Positions 43,545 through 53,075 of a DNA stretch of 64,000 bases are shown here, one piece after another. Both the position numbers and the translations under genes were made by a program. Numbering within the stretch: position 1 is the first letter of the stretch; each line of letters opens with the position of its first letter. The notes under the pieces were generated by a model. The model made no database searches. It had not been told where the DNA came from and saw nothing but the letters and a program-made list of their open reading frames with translations. The stretch spans positions 2,826,120 through 2,890,119 of the forward strand of contig NZ_BMXQ01000001.1 of the NCBI RefSeq assembly GCF_014651835.1, read 5' to 3'. The stretch comes from Pigmentiphaga litoralis. Lineage in GTDB: Bacteria; Pseudomonadota; Gammaproteobacteria; Burkholderiales; Burkholderiaceae_B.

Positions 43545-44542
43545 CCCGTGTCGTCCATGCCACGCTGGCGGCTGTCGCCCTGACCGCCAGCGCCAGTGCC
43601 TTTGCCCAGAACGCCATCTGCTACAACTGCCCGCCCGAGTGGGCCGACTGGGGCACGCAGATCAAGGCCATCAAGGCCAAGACCGGCGTGACCGTGCCGC
43701 CCGACAACAAGAACTCGGGCCAGTCGCTGGCGCAGATGGTGGCCGAGAAGGCCAGCCCCGTGGCCGACGTGGCTTACCTGGGCGTGACCTTCGCCATCCA
43801 GGCGCAGAAGGAAGGCGTGACCGCTGCCTACAAGCCCGCGACCTGGGCCGACATTCCGGATGGCCTGAAGGATCCGCAAGGACACTGGTTCACGATCCAT
43901 TCGGGCACCATGGGTTTCATGGTCAATGTCGATGCCTTGAAGGGCAAGCCGGTGCCGCAATCGTGGGCCGACCTGCTCAAGCCGGACTACAAGGGTCTGA
44001 TCGGCTATCTGGATCCCGCCTCCGCCTTTGTCGGCTATGTGGGCGCAGTCGCGGCCAACCAGGCGCGCGGCGGCACGCTGGACGACTTTGCGCCGGGTAT
44101 TGCCTACTTCAAGGCGCTGCAGAAGAACGAACCTATCGTGCCCAAGCAGACGGCCTATGCCCGCGTGCTGTCGGGTGAGATCGCGATCCTGCTGGATTAC
44201 GACTTCAACGCCTATCGCGCCAAGTACAAGGACAAGGCCAATGTGCAGTTCGTGATCCCGGCCGAAGGCACGTTGGTGGTCCCGTATGTCATGAGCAAGG
44301 TGGCCAACGCGCCGCATGGCGACAACGCCAACAAGGTGCTGGACTTTGTGCTGTCCGACGAAGGCCAGGCACTGTGGGCCAACGCCTATCTGCGTCCGGT
44401 TCGCGCGTCGGCCATGCCCAAGGAAGTGCAGGCCCGCTTCCTTCCGGCCACCGAATATGCCCGTGCCAAGAGCGTCGACTACGGCAAGATGGCCGCCGTG
44501 CAGAAAGCGTTTTCCGACCGCTATCTGTCCGACGTTCGTTGA
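43529..44542 (+). CDS. ABC transporter periplasmic substrate-binding protein
   Basis: The 337-aa product has a signal peptide (VVHATLAAVALTASASAFAQ) and a family 1/type 2 extracellular binding fold (NKNSGQSLAQMVAEKASPVA, YLDPASAFVGYVGAVAANQA, FVLSDEGQALWANAYLRPVR). The mature N-terminus carries Cys-Tyr-Asn-Cys, which may form a disulfide. It begins inside the LacI gene end. With two permeases, an ATPase and two phosphoester hydrolases downstream, its ligand may be a phosphorylated or phosphodiester compound (inference). Confidence 0.9.
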   Translation: MPTFLTRVVHATLAAVALTASASAFAQNAICYNCPPEWADWGTQIKAIKAKTGVTVPPDNKNSGQSLAQMVAEKASPVADVAYLGVTFAIQAQKEGVTAAYKPATWADIPDGLKDPQGHWFTIHSGTMGFMVNVDALKGKPVPQSWADLLKPDYKGLIGYLDPASAFVGYVGAVAANQARGGTLDDFAPGIAYFKALQKNEPIVPKQTAYARVLSGEIAILLDYDFNAYRAKYKDKANVQFVIPAEGTLVVPYVMSKVANAPHGDNANKVLDFVLSDEGQALWANAYLRPVRASAMPKEVQARFLPATEYARAKSVDYGKMAAVQKAFSDRYLSDVR

Positions 44543-44561
44543 TCACCACGCAGTTGATTGC

Positions 44562-45371
44562 ATGATGTCTTCTTCCCGCCTGCTGGGCATTCTTGCGGCG
44601 CCTGCCGTGGCCTTCGTGGCGGCCTTCTGGCTGCTGCCGGTCGCGCGCCTGTTTACCCTGCCGGCAGCGCAGGGCGGCGCGGCGTATTTCGCCGTGCTGA
44701 CCCACGGCCGCTATCTGCGCAGTCTGCTCAATACCCTGGGACTGTCGTTGACGGTCACACTCGTCACGCTGGTGCTTGGCGCACTGGTGGGCATCACCCT
44801 GGCCCGCCTGCGCTTTCGCGGCAAGGGACTGCTGCTGTCCCTGCTAACCTTGCCGCTGTCCTTTCCGGGTGTGATCGTGGGATTCTTCATCATCCTGCTG
44901 GGCGGCCGCCAGGGTCTGGTGGCGGACCTGACGGAATGGCTGGGGCTGGGCCGCAACACCTTTGCCTACGGGCTGACCGGCCTGTTTCTGGCCTACGTCT
45001 ATTTTTCGCTGCCACGTGCGATTGCCACTTATACGGCGGCCGCAGGCGCCATGGACGCCCAATTGGAAGAAGCCGCCCGGTCGCTGGGGGCGTCGCGCTG
45101 GCAGGTGGCCTGCCACGTGTGGATGCCCGGACTGGCGCAGACCACGCGGGCCTGCGGCGCCATCATTTTTGCAACCGCCATGGGCGCCTTTGGCACCGCG
45201 TTCACGCTGGCCAGCAAGTTCGAAGTGCTGCCCATCACGATCTATGACGAGTTTACCAACTACGCCAACTTCGGCCTTGCCGCGAGCCTGTCGATCGCAC
45301 TGGGTCTGCTGACCTGGCTCACGCTGTTCCTGACTCGCGGCGCGGCACGATCCGCCACGACGGGAGCCTGA
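44562..45371 (+). CDS. ABC transporter permease (PotB-like)
   Basis: The 269-aa product has about six membrane helices (LLGILAAPAVAFVAAFWLLP, SLTVTLVTLVLGALVGITLA, VIVGFFIILLGG). It carries the cytoplasmic EAA loop that docks the ATPase (EEAARSLGASRWQVACHVWM). The start at 44562 or the adjacent ATG at 44565 is used; the longer frame overlaps the binding-protein gene. It pairs with the next permease. Confidence 0.92.
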   Translation: MMSSSRLLGILAAPAVAFVAAFWLLPVARLFTLPAAQGGAAYFAVLTHGRYLRSLLNTLGLSLTVTLVTLVLGALVGITLARLRFRGKGLLLSLLTLPLSFPGVIVGFFIILLGGRQGLVADLTEWLGLGRNTFAYGLTGLFLAYVYFSLPRAIATYTAAAGAMDAQLEEAARSLGASRWQVACHVWMPGLAQTTRACGAIIFATAMGAFGTAFTLASKFEVLPITIYDEFTNYANFGLAASLSIALGLLTWLTLFLTRGAARSATTGA

Positions 45372-45375
45372 CACC

Positions 45376-46173
45376 ATGCGGCATCCCCGACAACTTCCCC
45401 TTCTGCTCCCGGCGCTGACGGTGCTGGTCAGTGCGTTCATGCTCGCGCCGATCGCGCTGTCGGTGCTGGCGGGCCTCGTCAACAACTACAGCGTGGGCAT
45501 GCGGAGCGGGTTCACGCTGCGCTGGCTGGGCGAGGTGATCGACGTGTATGGCGGCACCATCTCGGCCTCCTTGATGCTGGCTTTGGCCTGCGTCGTTGGC
45601 ACCCTGCTGCTCGGCATTCCCTGCGCTTATGCACTGGCACGCAGCCGCTCGCGGTGGGCACGGCTGTTCGAAGAGCTGCTGACGCTGCCGGTGGCCGTTC
45701 CCGGGCTGGCCACCGCCCTGGCGCTGATCCTGGCCTATGGGCAGATCCGCGGCTTCCGGCAGAGCTTTGCCTTCATCCTGGTCGGCCACATCGTGTTCAC
45801 CCTGCCCTTCATGGTGCACGCGGTCAGCGCCGCCTTCCGGCGGGATGCGCTGCTGGCCATGGAGGAAGCGGCGCGGTCCCTTGGCGCCTCGTTCACGCGA
45901 CGCTTTCTGGGCGTACTGGTCCCTGCCGTATTGCCCTCCATCGTGACCGCCAGCCTGATGGTATTCACGCTATCGGTGGGCGAATTCAACCTGACCTGGA
46001 TGCTGCACACGCCGCTGACCCGCACGCTGCCCGTGGGCCTGGCCGACAGCTATGCGTCCATGCGCATCGAGATCGGCTCGGCCTACACGCTGGTCTTCCT
46101 GCTGGTCATCCTGCCTGTCATGCTGGGCCTGCAATGGCTCGGCCACCTGATCGAGAAACACCTTGGAACTTGA
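45376..46173 (+). CDS. ABC transporter permease (PotC-like)
   Basis: The 265-aa product is the second inner-membrane subunit with about six helices and the EAA loop EEAARSLGASFTRRFLGVLV. It starts four bases after the first permease gene, and its end overlaps the ATPase gene by 11 bases, so the three are one unit. Confidence 0.92.
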   Translation: MRHPRQLPLLLPALTVLVSAFMLAPIALSVLAGLVNNYSVGMRSGFTLRWLGEVIDVYGGTISASLMLALACVVGTLLLGIPCAYALARSRSRWARLFEELLTLPVAVPGLATALALILAYGQIRGFRQSFAFILVGHIVFTLPFMVHAVSAAFRRDALLAMEEAARSLGASFTRRFLGVLVPAVLPSIVTASLMVFTLSVGEFNLTWMLHTPLTRTLPVGLADSYASMRIEIGSAYTLVFLLVILPVMLGLQWLGHLIEKHLGT

Positions 46174-47224
46174 ACGCACCCGCGTCGACGTCATCGATTG
46201 CGCCAAGACCTATCCCGATGGCACCCGCGGCCTGCACCCGACATCGCTGTCGATCGAACCGGGCGAAGTGGTCGCACTGCTCGGGCCGTCCGGTTGCGGC
46301 AAGACCACCTTGCTGCGCCTGATCGCCGGCCTGGAAACGCCCGACGCCGGCAGCCGCATCCTGTTCGGGCGCGACGACGTGGTGGCGCTGCCGGTCGAGC
46401 GCCGGGGCATCGGCATCGTGTTCCAGCACTACGCACTGTTTCCGCACATGTCGGTCGAAGCCAACATCGCCTATGGCCTGCGGATACGCGGCGTGGCGCC
46501 CGATGTGCAGCGCCGCACCGTGGGCGAGCTGATCGACCTGGTGCGGCTGAGCGGACTCGAGAACAAGCGGCCTGCTGAACTGTCGGGCGGCCAGCGCCAG
46601 CGGGTTGCCTTGGCTCGCGCCGTGGCCGTGCGGCCCCGCGTGCTGCTGCTTGATGAACCCCTGACGGCGCTCGACGCCAAGCTCAAGGAATCGCTGCGGG
46701 ACGAATTGGCCGAACTGCTGCGCCGACTGCACATCACCGCCATCCACGTCACGCACGACCAGCAGGAAGCCCTGGCCATCGCTGACCGCCTGGCCGTCAT
46801 GCAGGCCGGGCGCATTGTGCAGGTCGGCGATGGCGAGACCCTGTACCGCAATCCTGCGCATCCCTTCGTCGCCAGTTTCCTGGGACGCGTCAACCGCTTG
46901 CGCACCGATGCCGGCGGTCACGGGGTGCACCTGGGCGGCCAGCCGCAGGCGTACCCTGTCGGCATGACGTCCGCACCGCCACCCGCCGAGCTGCTCGTCC
47001 GCCCCGAAGACATCGATGTCGGTGCGGTGCAGGCCGCATGGGGCGTGGCCACGGTGCTGCGCCGACGCTTTCTTGGCGAGCGGGTGCATCTGACGCTGAA
47101 GCTGGCCGACCAGCCCGACCTGCATGCCGACGTGGACCGCGATCACCCGGCCCAGGTCGGCGACCGGGTGGGCGTGCGCATCCGCGACGGCCGGCTCATG
47201 CCCTGCCTTGATGCCCTGGCCTGA
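46163..47224 (+). CDS. ABC transporter ATP-binding protein
   Basis: The 353-aa product has Walker A GPSGCGKTT, the Q-loop region VFQHYALFPHMSV, signature LSGGQRQRVALARA, Walker B LLLDEPLTALDA and the H-loop HVTHDQQEA, followed by a C-terminal TOBE-type domain (LLVRPEDIDVGAVQAAWGVA). The start appears to be TTG at 46163 within the preceding gene, because no in-frame ATG or GTG lies before the Walker A motif. It powers the two permeases. Confidence 0.93.
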   Translation: MELERTRVDVIDCAKTYPDGTRGLHPTSLSIEPGEVVALLGPSGCGKTTLLRLIAGLETPDAGSRILFGRDDVVALPVERRGIGIVFQHYALFPHMSVEANIAYGLRIRGVAPDVQRRTVGELIDLVRLSGLENKRPAELSGGQRQRVALARAVAVRPRVLLLDEPLTALDAKLKESLRDELAELLRRLHITAIHVTHDQQEALAIADRLAVMQAGRIVQVGDGETLYRNPAHPFVASFLGRVNRLRTDAGGHGVHLGGQPQAYPVGMTSAPPPAELLVRPEDIDVGAVQAAWGVATVLRRRFLGERVHLTLKLADQPDLHADVDRDHPAQVGDRVGVRIRDGRLMPCLDALA

Positions 47225-47278
47225 CACTCTGCCATCACACTCCGCCTTGACACCGTTACGCTGCTGACCACCACGACC

Positions 47279-48130
47279 ATGCCCACGACTTTTCTCGTCC
47301 AGCTGTCCGACACCCATATTCGTGAACCGGGGCAGCTTGCCTATGGCCGGCTCGATACGGCGCCGTATCTTGCGCAGGCAGTGACGGCCATCGGCCGGCT
47401 GCCCCAGCAGCCCCATGCCGTCGTGCTGACGGGCGACCTGACCGACTTCGGCCGGCCTGCCGAATACGCGCACCTGCGTGCCTTGCTGGCCCCGCTGGCC
47501 GTGCCCTTCTATCTCATGCCCGGCAACCATGATGACCGCCAGACCCTGCGCGCGAGCTTTCCCGAGCACACCTACCTGGGCACCGAGGGCTTCGTGCAAT
47601 ACAGCGTGCGCATCGGCGATCTGCAGTTGATCGCGCTCGATACCGTGGTGCCGCAGGCCAGCGAAGGGTCCTTGTGCGCCGATCGTCTGGCATGGCTGGC
47701 CGACGAGCTGGACCAGCATCGTGACCGGCCCGTGATCGTGGCCATGCATCACCCGCCCTTTGCGACGCTGATCGGGCATATGGATGCCATCGGTCTGCAG
47801 GCAGGCTCGGCGGAGCTTGAAGCGCTGCTGAACCGTCATCCCAATGTCGAGCGCGTCATTTGCGGCCACCTGCACCGCGCGATCCAGGTGCGCTTCGGCG
47901 CGGGCATGGCAGTGACCGTCCCGTCGTGCGCCCATCAGGTGCGCCTGGACCTGGCACCCGACGCCGCGTCGTCATGGAACCTGGAACCGCCGGGTTTCGG
48001 TATCCACGCCCTGCCAGCCCGGGACGGCGCGCCCGGCGGCCTGGGCCGCATCGTCAGTCACACGGCATATACCGGCACCTTTGATGGCCCCTACCCCTTC
48101 CACGACCCCACCGGCGCCCTGATCGACTGA
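47279..48130 (+). CDS. GpdQ/CpdA-like metallophosphoesterase
   Basis: The 283-aa product is a calcineurin-like phosphodiesterase with two metal sites: Asp11 and His13 (SDTHI), Asp53 (TGDLTDFG), Asn83/His84 (GNHDD), HHPPF and GHLHR. Length and layout resemble GpdQ, which cleaves glycerophosphodiesters, and CpdA, which cleaves cyclic AMP. It has no signal peptide, so it acts on imported substrate. It follows the ABC genes by 54 bases and precedes a HAD phosphatase, which suggests uptake and stepwise dephosphorylation of a phosphodiester. Confidence 0.88.
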   Translation: MPTTFLVQLSDTHIREPGQLAYGRLDTAPYLAQAVTAIGRLPQQPHAVVLTGDLTDFGRPAEYAHLRALLAPLAVPFYLMPGNHDDRQTLRASFPEHTYLGTEGFVQYSVRIGDLQLIALDTVVPQASEGSLCADRLAWLADELDQHRDRPVIVAMHHPPFATLIGHMDAIGLQAGSAELEALLNRHPNVERVICGHLHRAIQVRFGAGMAVTVPSCAHQVRLDLAPDAASSWNLEPPGFGIHALPARDGAPGGLGRIVSHTAYTGTFDGPYPFHDPTGALID

Positions 48131-48133
48131 GCC

Positions 48134-48745
48134 ATGCGTATTGCCTTCCTTGACCTCGACCACACCTTGTTGGTGGACGACAGCAACCAGCTGTGGATGG
48201 CGTTTCTGCTGCGCCAGAACGCCGTCAGCCCCGCCGCCATGATCCAGCACGAAGGGTTCATGGAAGACTATCGGCGCGGCACGCTCGACTACCCGGCCCT
48301 GCGGCGATTCCGGGTGGAACTCGATGCCTCCCTGCCTGCCGATGCCGAGCTTGGCTGGCGGCGTGCCTTCGAACAGGATCTGCTGATCCCGGCCATCGCG
48401 CCCGCCGCGATACCGACGATCACTGATCTGAAAAAGCAGGGGCTGATGACCGTGATCGTCAGCGCCACCGGCAGCGCGCTGGTGGCCCCGGTCGCCGCGC
48501 ACCTGGGTGTCGATCACGCCATCACCGACTGCTTTGGGCAAGACAAGGTCCGACAGGTGGATGCGTGGCTGCACACCCTGGGCACGTCATTGACCCGGCT
48601 GGACGACAGCCGCTTCTATAGCGATTCGTTCAACGATCTGCCCTTGCTGCAGGCGGTCAAGCGGCCAATCGCCGTCGACCCCGATGCGCGGCTGATGACC
48701 TGGGCAATCCGGCATGACTGGGGGGTGATGTCTTTCCGGACATGA
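48134..48745 (+). CDS. HAD-family phosphatase (SerB-like subfamily IB)
   Basis: The 203-aa product has the nucleophile Asp7 and Asp9 in FLDLDHTLL, the motif II Ser in VIVSATGS, Lys in GQDKVRQVD and the acidic motif DSFNDLPLL. The helical cap after motif I is of subfamily IB, as in phosphoserine phosphatase. It starts three bases after the phosphodiesterase gene and may remove the phosphate released as a monoester by that enzyme (inference). Confidence 0.88.
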   Translation: MRIAFLDLDHTLLVDDSNQLWMAFLLRQNAVSPAAMIQHEGFMEDYRRGTLDYPALRRFRVELDASLPADAELGWRRAFEQDLLIPAIAPAAIPTITDLKKQGLMTVIVSATGSALVAPVAAHLGVDHAITDCFGQDKVRQVDAWLHTLGTSLTRLDDSRFYSDSFNDLPLLQAVKRPIAVDPDARLMTWAIRHDWGVMSFRT

Positions 48746-48788
48746 CAGCTTCCTGTCAGGAAACCCTACCGAGCGCTCGGGCATTAAG

Positions 48789-48807
48789 GAGAACGATTCG
48801 TATTTCC
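48789..48807. promoter_or_regulatory. Fur-like box before the ferric iron importer
   Basis: GAGAACGATTCGTATTTCC matches 11 of 19 positions of the classic Fur consensus and centres on the palindrome ACGA-T-TCGT. A possible -10 box, TAGAAT, is at 48810-48815. The match is modest. Confidence 0.4.
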
Positions 48808-48859
48808 CCTAGAATCGGCCTCGCGTTTCTCCTTGTCCCTGCCTTACAGGATCTGCCTC

Positions 48860-49909
48860 ATGACCCTTACCGTTACTGCCCGCGCGCGTCTGCTGCGGTC
48901 GGCCGTGCTGGCCATCGCCACGTCGGCTACTGCTGTTGCATTGCCTGCGTTTGCTGCCGAAGAAGTCAGCCTCTACACGACCCGCGAGCCCGCGCTGATC
49001 CAGCCGCTGCTCGATGCGTTCAGCAAAGAGAGCGGCATCAAGGTCAACACGGTATTCGTGAAGGACGGGCTGCTGGAGCGGGTGAAGGCAGAGGGTGCGC
49101 GGTCGCCTGCCGACGTGCTGATGACGGTGGACATCGGCAACCTGGTCGACCTGGTCGAAGGTGGCGTGACGCAACGCGTGAAGTCGCCGACGCTGGATAA
49201 AGCCGTGCCGGAGAACCTGCGGGATCCGGCAGGCCAGTGGTATGCCCTGTCCCTGCGCGACCGGGTTCTGTATGTGGAAAAGGATCTGCCGGTGCAGGCC
49301 TTTACCTATGAGGCGCTGGCCGATCCGAAGTGGAAGGGCAAGGTCTGCATCCGCGCGGGCCAGCACCCCTACAACACGGCGCTGGTCGCCGCGAAGATCG
49401 CGCACGATGGCGTGGCCGACACCGAAACGTGGCTGCGCGGCGTCAAGGCCAACCTGGCGCGCAAGGCAACCGGCGGCGATCGCGATGTCGCGCGCGACAT
49501 CCTGGGCGGCATCTGCGACATTGGCCTGGCCAATGCCTATTACGTCGGTCACATGAAGAACTCCGCGCCGGGCACCGACGGCCGCAAATGGGGCGACGCC
49601 ATCAAGGTGGTGCGCCCGACCTTCGCCAAGGGCGGCGGCACGCACGTGAACGTGTCGGGGGCCGCCGTCGCCAGGCATGCGCCGCACGCGGCCAATGCAG
49701 TCAAGCTGATGGAGTATCTGGTGTCCGACGCCGGCCAGGCAATGGTTGCGCGCGTCAACTATGAATACCCGGTGCGCGCCGGCATCGCGCTCGACCCGGT
49801 CATGGCGTCGCTCGGCCCGCTCAAGGTCGACCCCCTGTCGGTGGCCGAAATCGCGCGTCACCGCAAGCAGGCCAGCGAACTGATCGACAGGGTCGGGTTC
49901 GACAACTGA
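48860..49909 (+). CDS. Ferric iron ABC transporter, periplasmic binding protein (FbpA-like)
   Basis: The 349-aa product has a signal peptide (SAVLAIATSATAVALPAFAA) and the transferrin-like FbpA fold: VSLYTTREPALIQPLLDAFS at the mature N-terminus, CIRAGQHPYNTALVA, and the iron-binding tyrosine pair in GLANAYYVGHM. It binds Fe3+ in the periplasm for the FbpB permease. The start at 48860 gives the signal peptide; the 9 upstream codons of the longer frame do not. It is followed by fbpB and fbpC. Confidence 0.93.
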   Translation: MTLTVTARARLLRSAVLAIATSATAVALPAFAAEEVSLYTTREPALIQPLLDAFSKESGIKVNTVFVKDGLLERVKAEGARSPADVLMTVDIGNLVDLVEGGVTQRVKSPTLDKAVPENLRDPAGQWYALSLRDRVLYVEKDLPVQAFTYEALADPKWKGKVCIRAGQHPYNTALVAAKIAHDGVADTETWLRGVKANLARKATGGDRDVARDILGGICDIGLANAYYVGHMKNSAPGTDGRKWGDAIKVVRPTFAKGGGTHVNVSGAAVARHAPHAANAVKLMEYLVSDAGQAMVARVNYEYPVRAGIALDPVMASLGPLKVDPLSVAEIARHRKQASELIDRVGFDN

Positions 49910-49911
49910 TC

Positions 49912-51570
49912 TTGGCCTGGTCTCAACGAAGGCTGCTCCGCCCCGAACGGGGCCGTGCCGCCGCGATCGCCACGGCGGTCATTGCCCTGATCGTGCTGTC
50001 GCCCATCGCGACGCTGGCCTGGTTCGCGCTGGATAACGACTTCGGGCACTGGTCGCACCTTGCCAGCTATGTGCTGCCCCAGGCCCTGGCCAACACCCTG
50101 TTGCTGCTGGCCGGCGTCGGGGTGCTGGTGATCTTGCTGGGTACGGGCAGCGCCTGGCTGGTCACTGCCTATACCTTTCCGGGCCGCCAGGCGCTGACCT
50201 GGGCGCTGCTGCTGCCGCTGGCGGTGCCCACTTATATTGTCGCGTTTGCCTATCTGGATCTGCTGCATCCAATCGGTCCGATCCAGACGGCGCTGCGGGC
50301 CGTGCTGGGCTTTGACAGCCCACGGCAGTTTCGTCTGCCCGACCTGCGATCATTACCCGGCGCCATCTTCGTGCTGGGCTTTGTGCTCTATCCCTACGTG
50401 TACCTGAGCACGCGCGTCATGTTCATGAGCCAGGCCGCCAGCCTGATGGAAGCCGCCCGCACGCTGGGCGCAACGCGGGCAGAAGCCTTTCGCCGTGTCG
50501 CCTTGCCCATGGCGCGGCCGGCCATCGCGGTGGGCCTGAGCCTGACACTGCTTGAGACCCTCAACGATATTGGCGCATCCGAATTCCTGGGCGTGCCGAC
50601 GCTGACCGTGGCCGTCTACACCACCTGGATCACCCGGTCGGATCTGGCCGGCGCTGCGCAACTGGCCTTGACGACCCTGGCGATCATCGTGGCGCTGATC
50701 CTGCTCGAACGCCACGCGCGACGCCGCCAGCGCTATGCCAATACCCAGCGGATGCGGCCCATGCCGCCGCGTCCGCTGCGCGGCGCGCGGGCAGCCCTTG
50801 CCTTGGCCCTGGGCCTGATCCCGGTCGCCATCGGCTTCGTGGCGCCGGTGTCCTACCTGGTGGCCGAGACCTGGACGCGGCTGCACGAAGTCGGCGGCGT
50901 GTCCGACGCGTTGCTGGGCGGCCTGCGCAACACCCTGACGGTGGCGCTGGCTGCCACGGTGCTGACAGTGGCCTGCGGCCTGGTCGTCGGGTGGGCCAGC
51001 CGCACCCTGCGTGAAGGCGGCGGCTTCGATCCGATCCGCGCCTGTGCCCGCGTCGCCAGCCTGGGCTATGCGGTGCCGGGCACCGTGCTGGCGATCGGCC
51101 TGATGACGCCCTTCATTGCCATCGACCGCCTGCTGGGGGCCACCTTCGGCACCACCGGGCTGGTCATGATGGGATCGGTCACGGCGCTGGTGATTACCTG
51201 CACCATCCGCTTCCTGGCGATCTCGGCCGGCAGTGTCGATGCGGCGCTGACCCGCATCCCTCCCTCGCTGGAACAGGCGTCGCGCCTGCTGGGCGAGACG
51301 GCGGGCGGCACGCTGCGCCGTGTCCACCTGCCTTTGCTGCGGCCCGCACTGGCCGCCGCGGCCCTGCTGGTATTTGTCGATACCATGAAGGAACTGCCCG
51401 CCACCCTGCTGCTGCGTCCGCTCAATTTCGATACGCTGGCCACCTGGCTCTATGCCGAAGCCGCCCGTGGCACCTATGAAGAAGGCGCCGTTGCCGCGCT
51501 GTTGATCGTGCTGGCGGGTCTGCTGCCCGTCATGTTGCTGGCGCGCACCCAATTGAAGATAGGCCGCTGA
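49912..51570 (+). CDS. Ferric iron ABC transporter permease, fused double unit (FbpB-like)
   Basis: The 552-aa product holds two permease modules of about six helices each. Each module has its own EAA loop (MEAARTLGATRAEAFRRVAL and a second near LEQASRLLGETAGGTLRRVH). The start is TTG at 49912, two bases after the fbpA stop; no ATG lies before the first helix. The double-length single chain is typical of FbpB/SfuB-type iron importers. Confidence 0.93.
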   Translation: MAWSQRRLLRPERGRAAAIATAVIALIVLSPIATLAWFALDNDFGHWSHLASYVLPQALANTLLLLAGVGVLVILLGTGSAWLVTAYTFPGRQALTWALLLPLAVPTYIVAFAYLDLLHPIGPIQTALRAVLGFDSPRQFRLPDLRSLPGAIFVLGFVLYPYVYLSTRVMFMSQAASLMEAARTLGATRAEAFRRVALPMARPAIAVGLSLTLLETLNDIGASEFLGVPTLTVAVYTTWITRSDLAGAAQLALTTLAIIVALILLERHARRRQRYANTQRMRPMPPRPLRGARAALALALGLIPVAIGFVAPVSYLVAETWTRLHEVGGVSDALLGGLRNTLTVALAATVLTVACGLVVGWASRTLREGGGFDPIRACARVASLGYAVPGTVLAIGLMTPFIAIDRLLGATFGTTGLVMMGSVTALVITCTIRFLAISAGSVDAALTRIPPSLEQASRLLGETAGGTLRRVHLPLLRPALAAAALLVFVDTMKELPATLLLRPLNFDTLATWLYAEAARGTYEEGAVAALLIVLAGLLPVMLLARTQLKIGR

Positions 51571-51572
51571 CC

Positions 51573-52382
51573 ATGTCACTTGCTCCCGTACACCCCGCGC
51601 CGCCCGCTGCGCCTGCGCTGAGGCTGGAAAACCTGTTCCTGGCCTACGACACGCCGCACGGCCAGCGCAGTGTCGTGTCGGACTTTTCGCTGGACCTGGA
51701 CACGGGCGCGATCGGCTGCCTGCTGGGCGCGTCGGGCTGTGGCAAGTCCACCGTGCTGCGCGCCATTGCCGGCTTCGAGCCGGTGCGCGGTGGCCGCATC
51801 CTGCTCGATGGCGAGGTGCTGTCCTCGACCACCGAACACCGCGCGCCCGAAACCCGGCGCGTGGGCATGATGTTCCAGGACTACGCCCTGTTCCCCCACC
51901 TGACGGTCGCGCAAAACGTCGGCTTCGGCTTGCGGCGCCGGCCCGCACGCGAACGCGCGATGCAAGTGGCCGCCATGCTCGAAATGGTGGGGCTGCCCAC
52001 CACGGCCGACAGCTTTCCGCACGAGCTGTCGGGCGGACAGCAGCAGCGGGTGGCCCTGGCCCGGTCGCTGGCCGCGTCCCCCGATCTGCTGCTGCTGGAC
52101 GAGCCATTTTCCAACCTGGATGTGGATACCCGGGAGCACCTGGCGTTCGAAGTGCGGGACATCCTGAAATCGTCTGGCCACACGGCCATCCTGGTCACCC
52201 ACAACCAGGCGGAAGCGTTTGCGCTGGCCGACCGGATCGGCGTGATGGAAGGCGGGCAATTGCGGCAATGGGATTCGCCGTATAACCTGCACCATCGGCC
52301 GGCCGACACCTTTGTCGCCGACTTCATCCGCCGCGAATCGCTGGTCCGCCAGCGCGACGCCGCCCTCGCCCGACAGGGATAA
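51573..52382 (+). CDS. Ferric iron ABC transporter ATP-binding protein (FbpC-like)
   Basis: The 269-aa product has Walker A GASGCGKST, Q-loop MFQDYALFPHLTV, signature LSGGQQQRVALARS, Walker B LLLDEPFSNLDV and H-loop LVTHNQAEA. It ends soon after the nucleotide-binding domain, so the C-terminal regulatory domain of longer FbpC proteins (about 350 aa) is missing. Regulation by iron occupancy at that domain is then unlikely. It begins two bases after fbpB. Confidence 0.92.
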   Translation: MSLAPVHPAPPAAPALRLENLFLAYDTPHGQRSVVSDFSLDLDTGAIGCLLGASGCGKSTVLRAIAGFEPVRGGRILLDGEVLSSTTEHRAPETRRVGMMFQDYALFPHLTVAQNVGFGLRRRPARERAMQVAAMLEMVGLPTTADSFPHELSGGQQQRVALARSLAASPDLLLLDEPFSNLDVDTREHLAFEVRDILKSSGHTAILVTHNQAEAFALADRIGVMEGGQLRQWDSPYNLHHRPADTFVADFIRRESLVRQRDAALARQG

Positions 52383-52391
52383 AGTTCCACC

Positions 52392-53075
52392 ATGCGCCTG
52401 CTGCTGATCGAAGACGAACCGAAACTGGCGGCGTCCTTGTGCCAGGGGTTGAGCGAAGCGGGCTACCTGGTCGATATCGCGCACGACGGCCTGCATGGCC
52501 GCTATCTGGCCATTGAAGGGCAATACGACCTGATCGTGCTGGACGTCATGTTGCCTGGCCTGGACGGCTTTGACGTGCTGGCGGACCTGCGCAAGAAAAA
52601 GACGACGCCGGTGCTGATGCTGACGGCGCGCGACCAGGTCGAAGACCGGGTGCGCGGCCTGCACGGCGGCGCCGACGACTACCTGGTCAAGCCCTTTGCG
52701 TTCTCGGAATTGCTGGCGCGGGCGCATGCGCTGATGCGGCGGGGGGCCGGCGGCAGCCTGGCCGAACCCGCCCGCGACCGGCTGGCCGATGTGGAACTGG
52801 ACCCGCGCCGCCGCAAGGCCTTTCGCGCCGGCCGCCAGATCGACCTGACCGCGCAGGAATTCATGCTGCTGGCGTATTTTCTGAAGCGCCAGGGCGAAGT
52901 GCTGTCACGCCGCGAACTGGCCGAGCAGCTCTGGGACATGAACTTCGACAGCGACAACAACGTGATCGACGTGGCGGTCCGCCGCCTGCGTCTCAAGCTG
53001 GACGAGCCCTTCGACGACAAGCTGCTGCACACCGTGCGCGGCATGGGCTACGTGCTCGAGCGACGCGCGCCGTGA
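52392..53075 (+). CDS. OmpR-family response regulator
   Basis: The 227-aa product has a receiver domain with phospho-acceptor Asp51 (DLIVLDVMLPG) and conserved Lys (DYLVKPFAF), and a C-terminal winged helix (LDPRRRKAFRAGRQIDLTAQ, VIDVAVRRLRLKLD). It resembles CusR/IrlR metal-responsive regulators. It begins nine bases after fbpC, so it seems to be in the iron importer transcription unit, and its stop overlaps the kinase start as GTGA. Confidence 0.94.
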   Translation: MRLLLIEDEPKLAASLCQGLSEAGYLVDIAHDGLHGRYLAIEGQYDLIVLDVMLPGLDGFDVLADLRKKKTTPVLMLTARDQVEDRVRGLHGGADDYLVKPFAFSELLARAHALMRRGAGGSLAEPARDRLADVELDPRRRKAFRAGRQIDLTAQEFMLLAYFLKRQGEVLSRRELAEQLWDMNFDSDNNVIDVAVRRLRLKLDEPFDDKLLHTVRGMGYVLERRAP

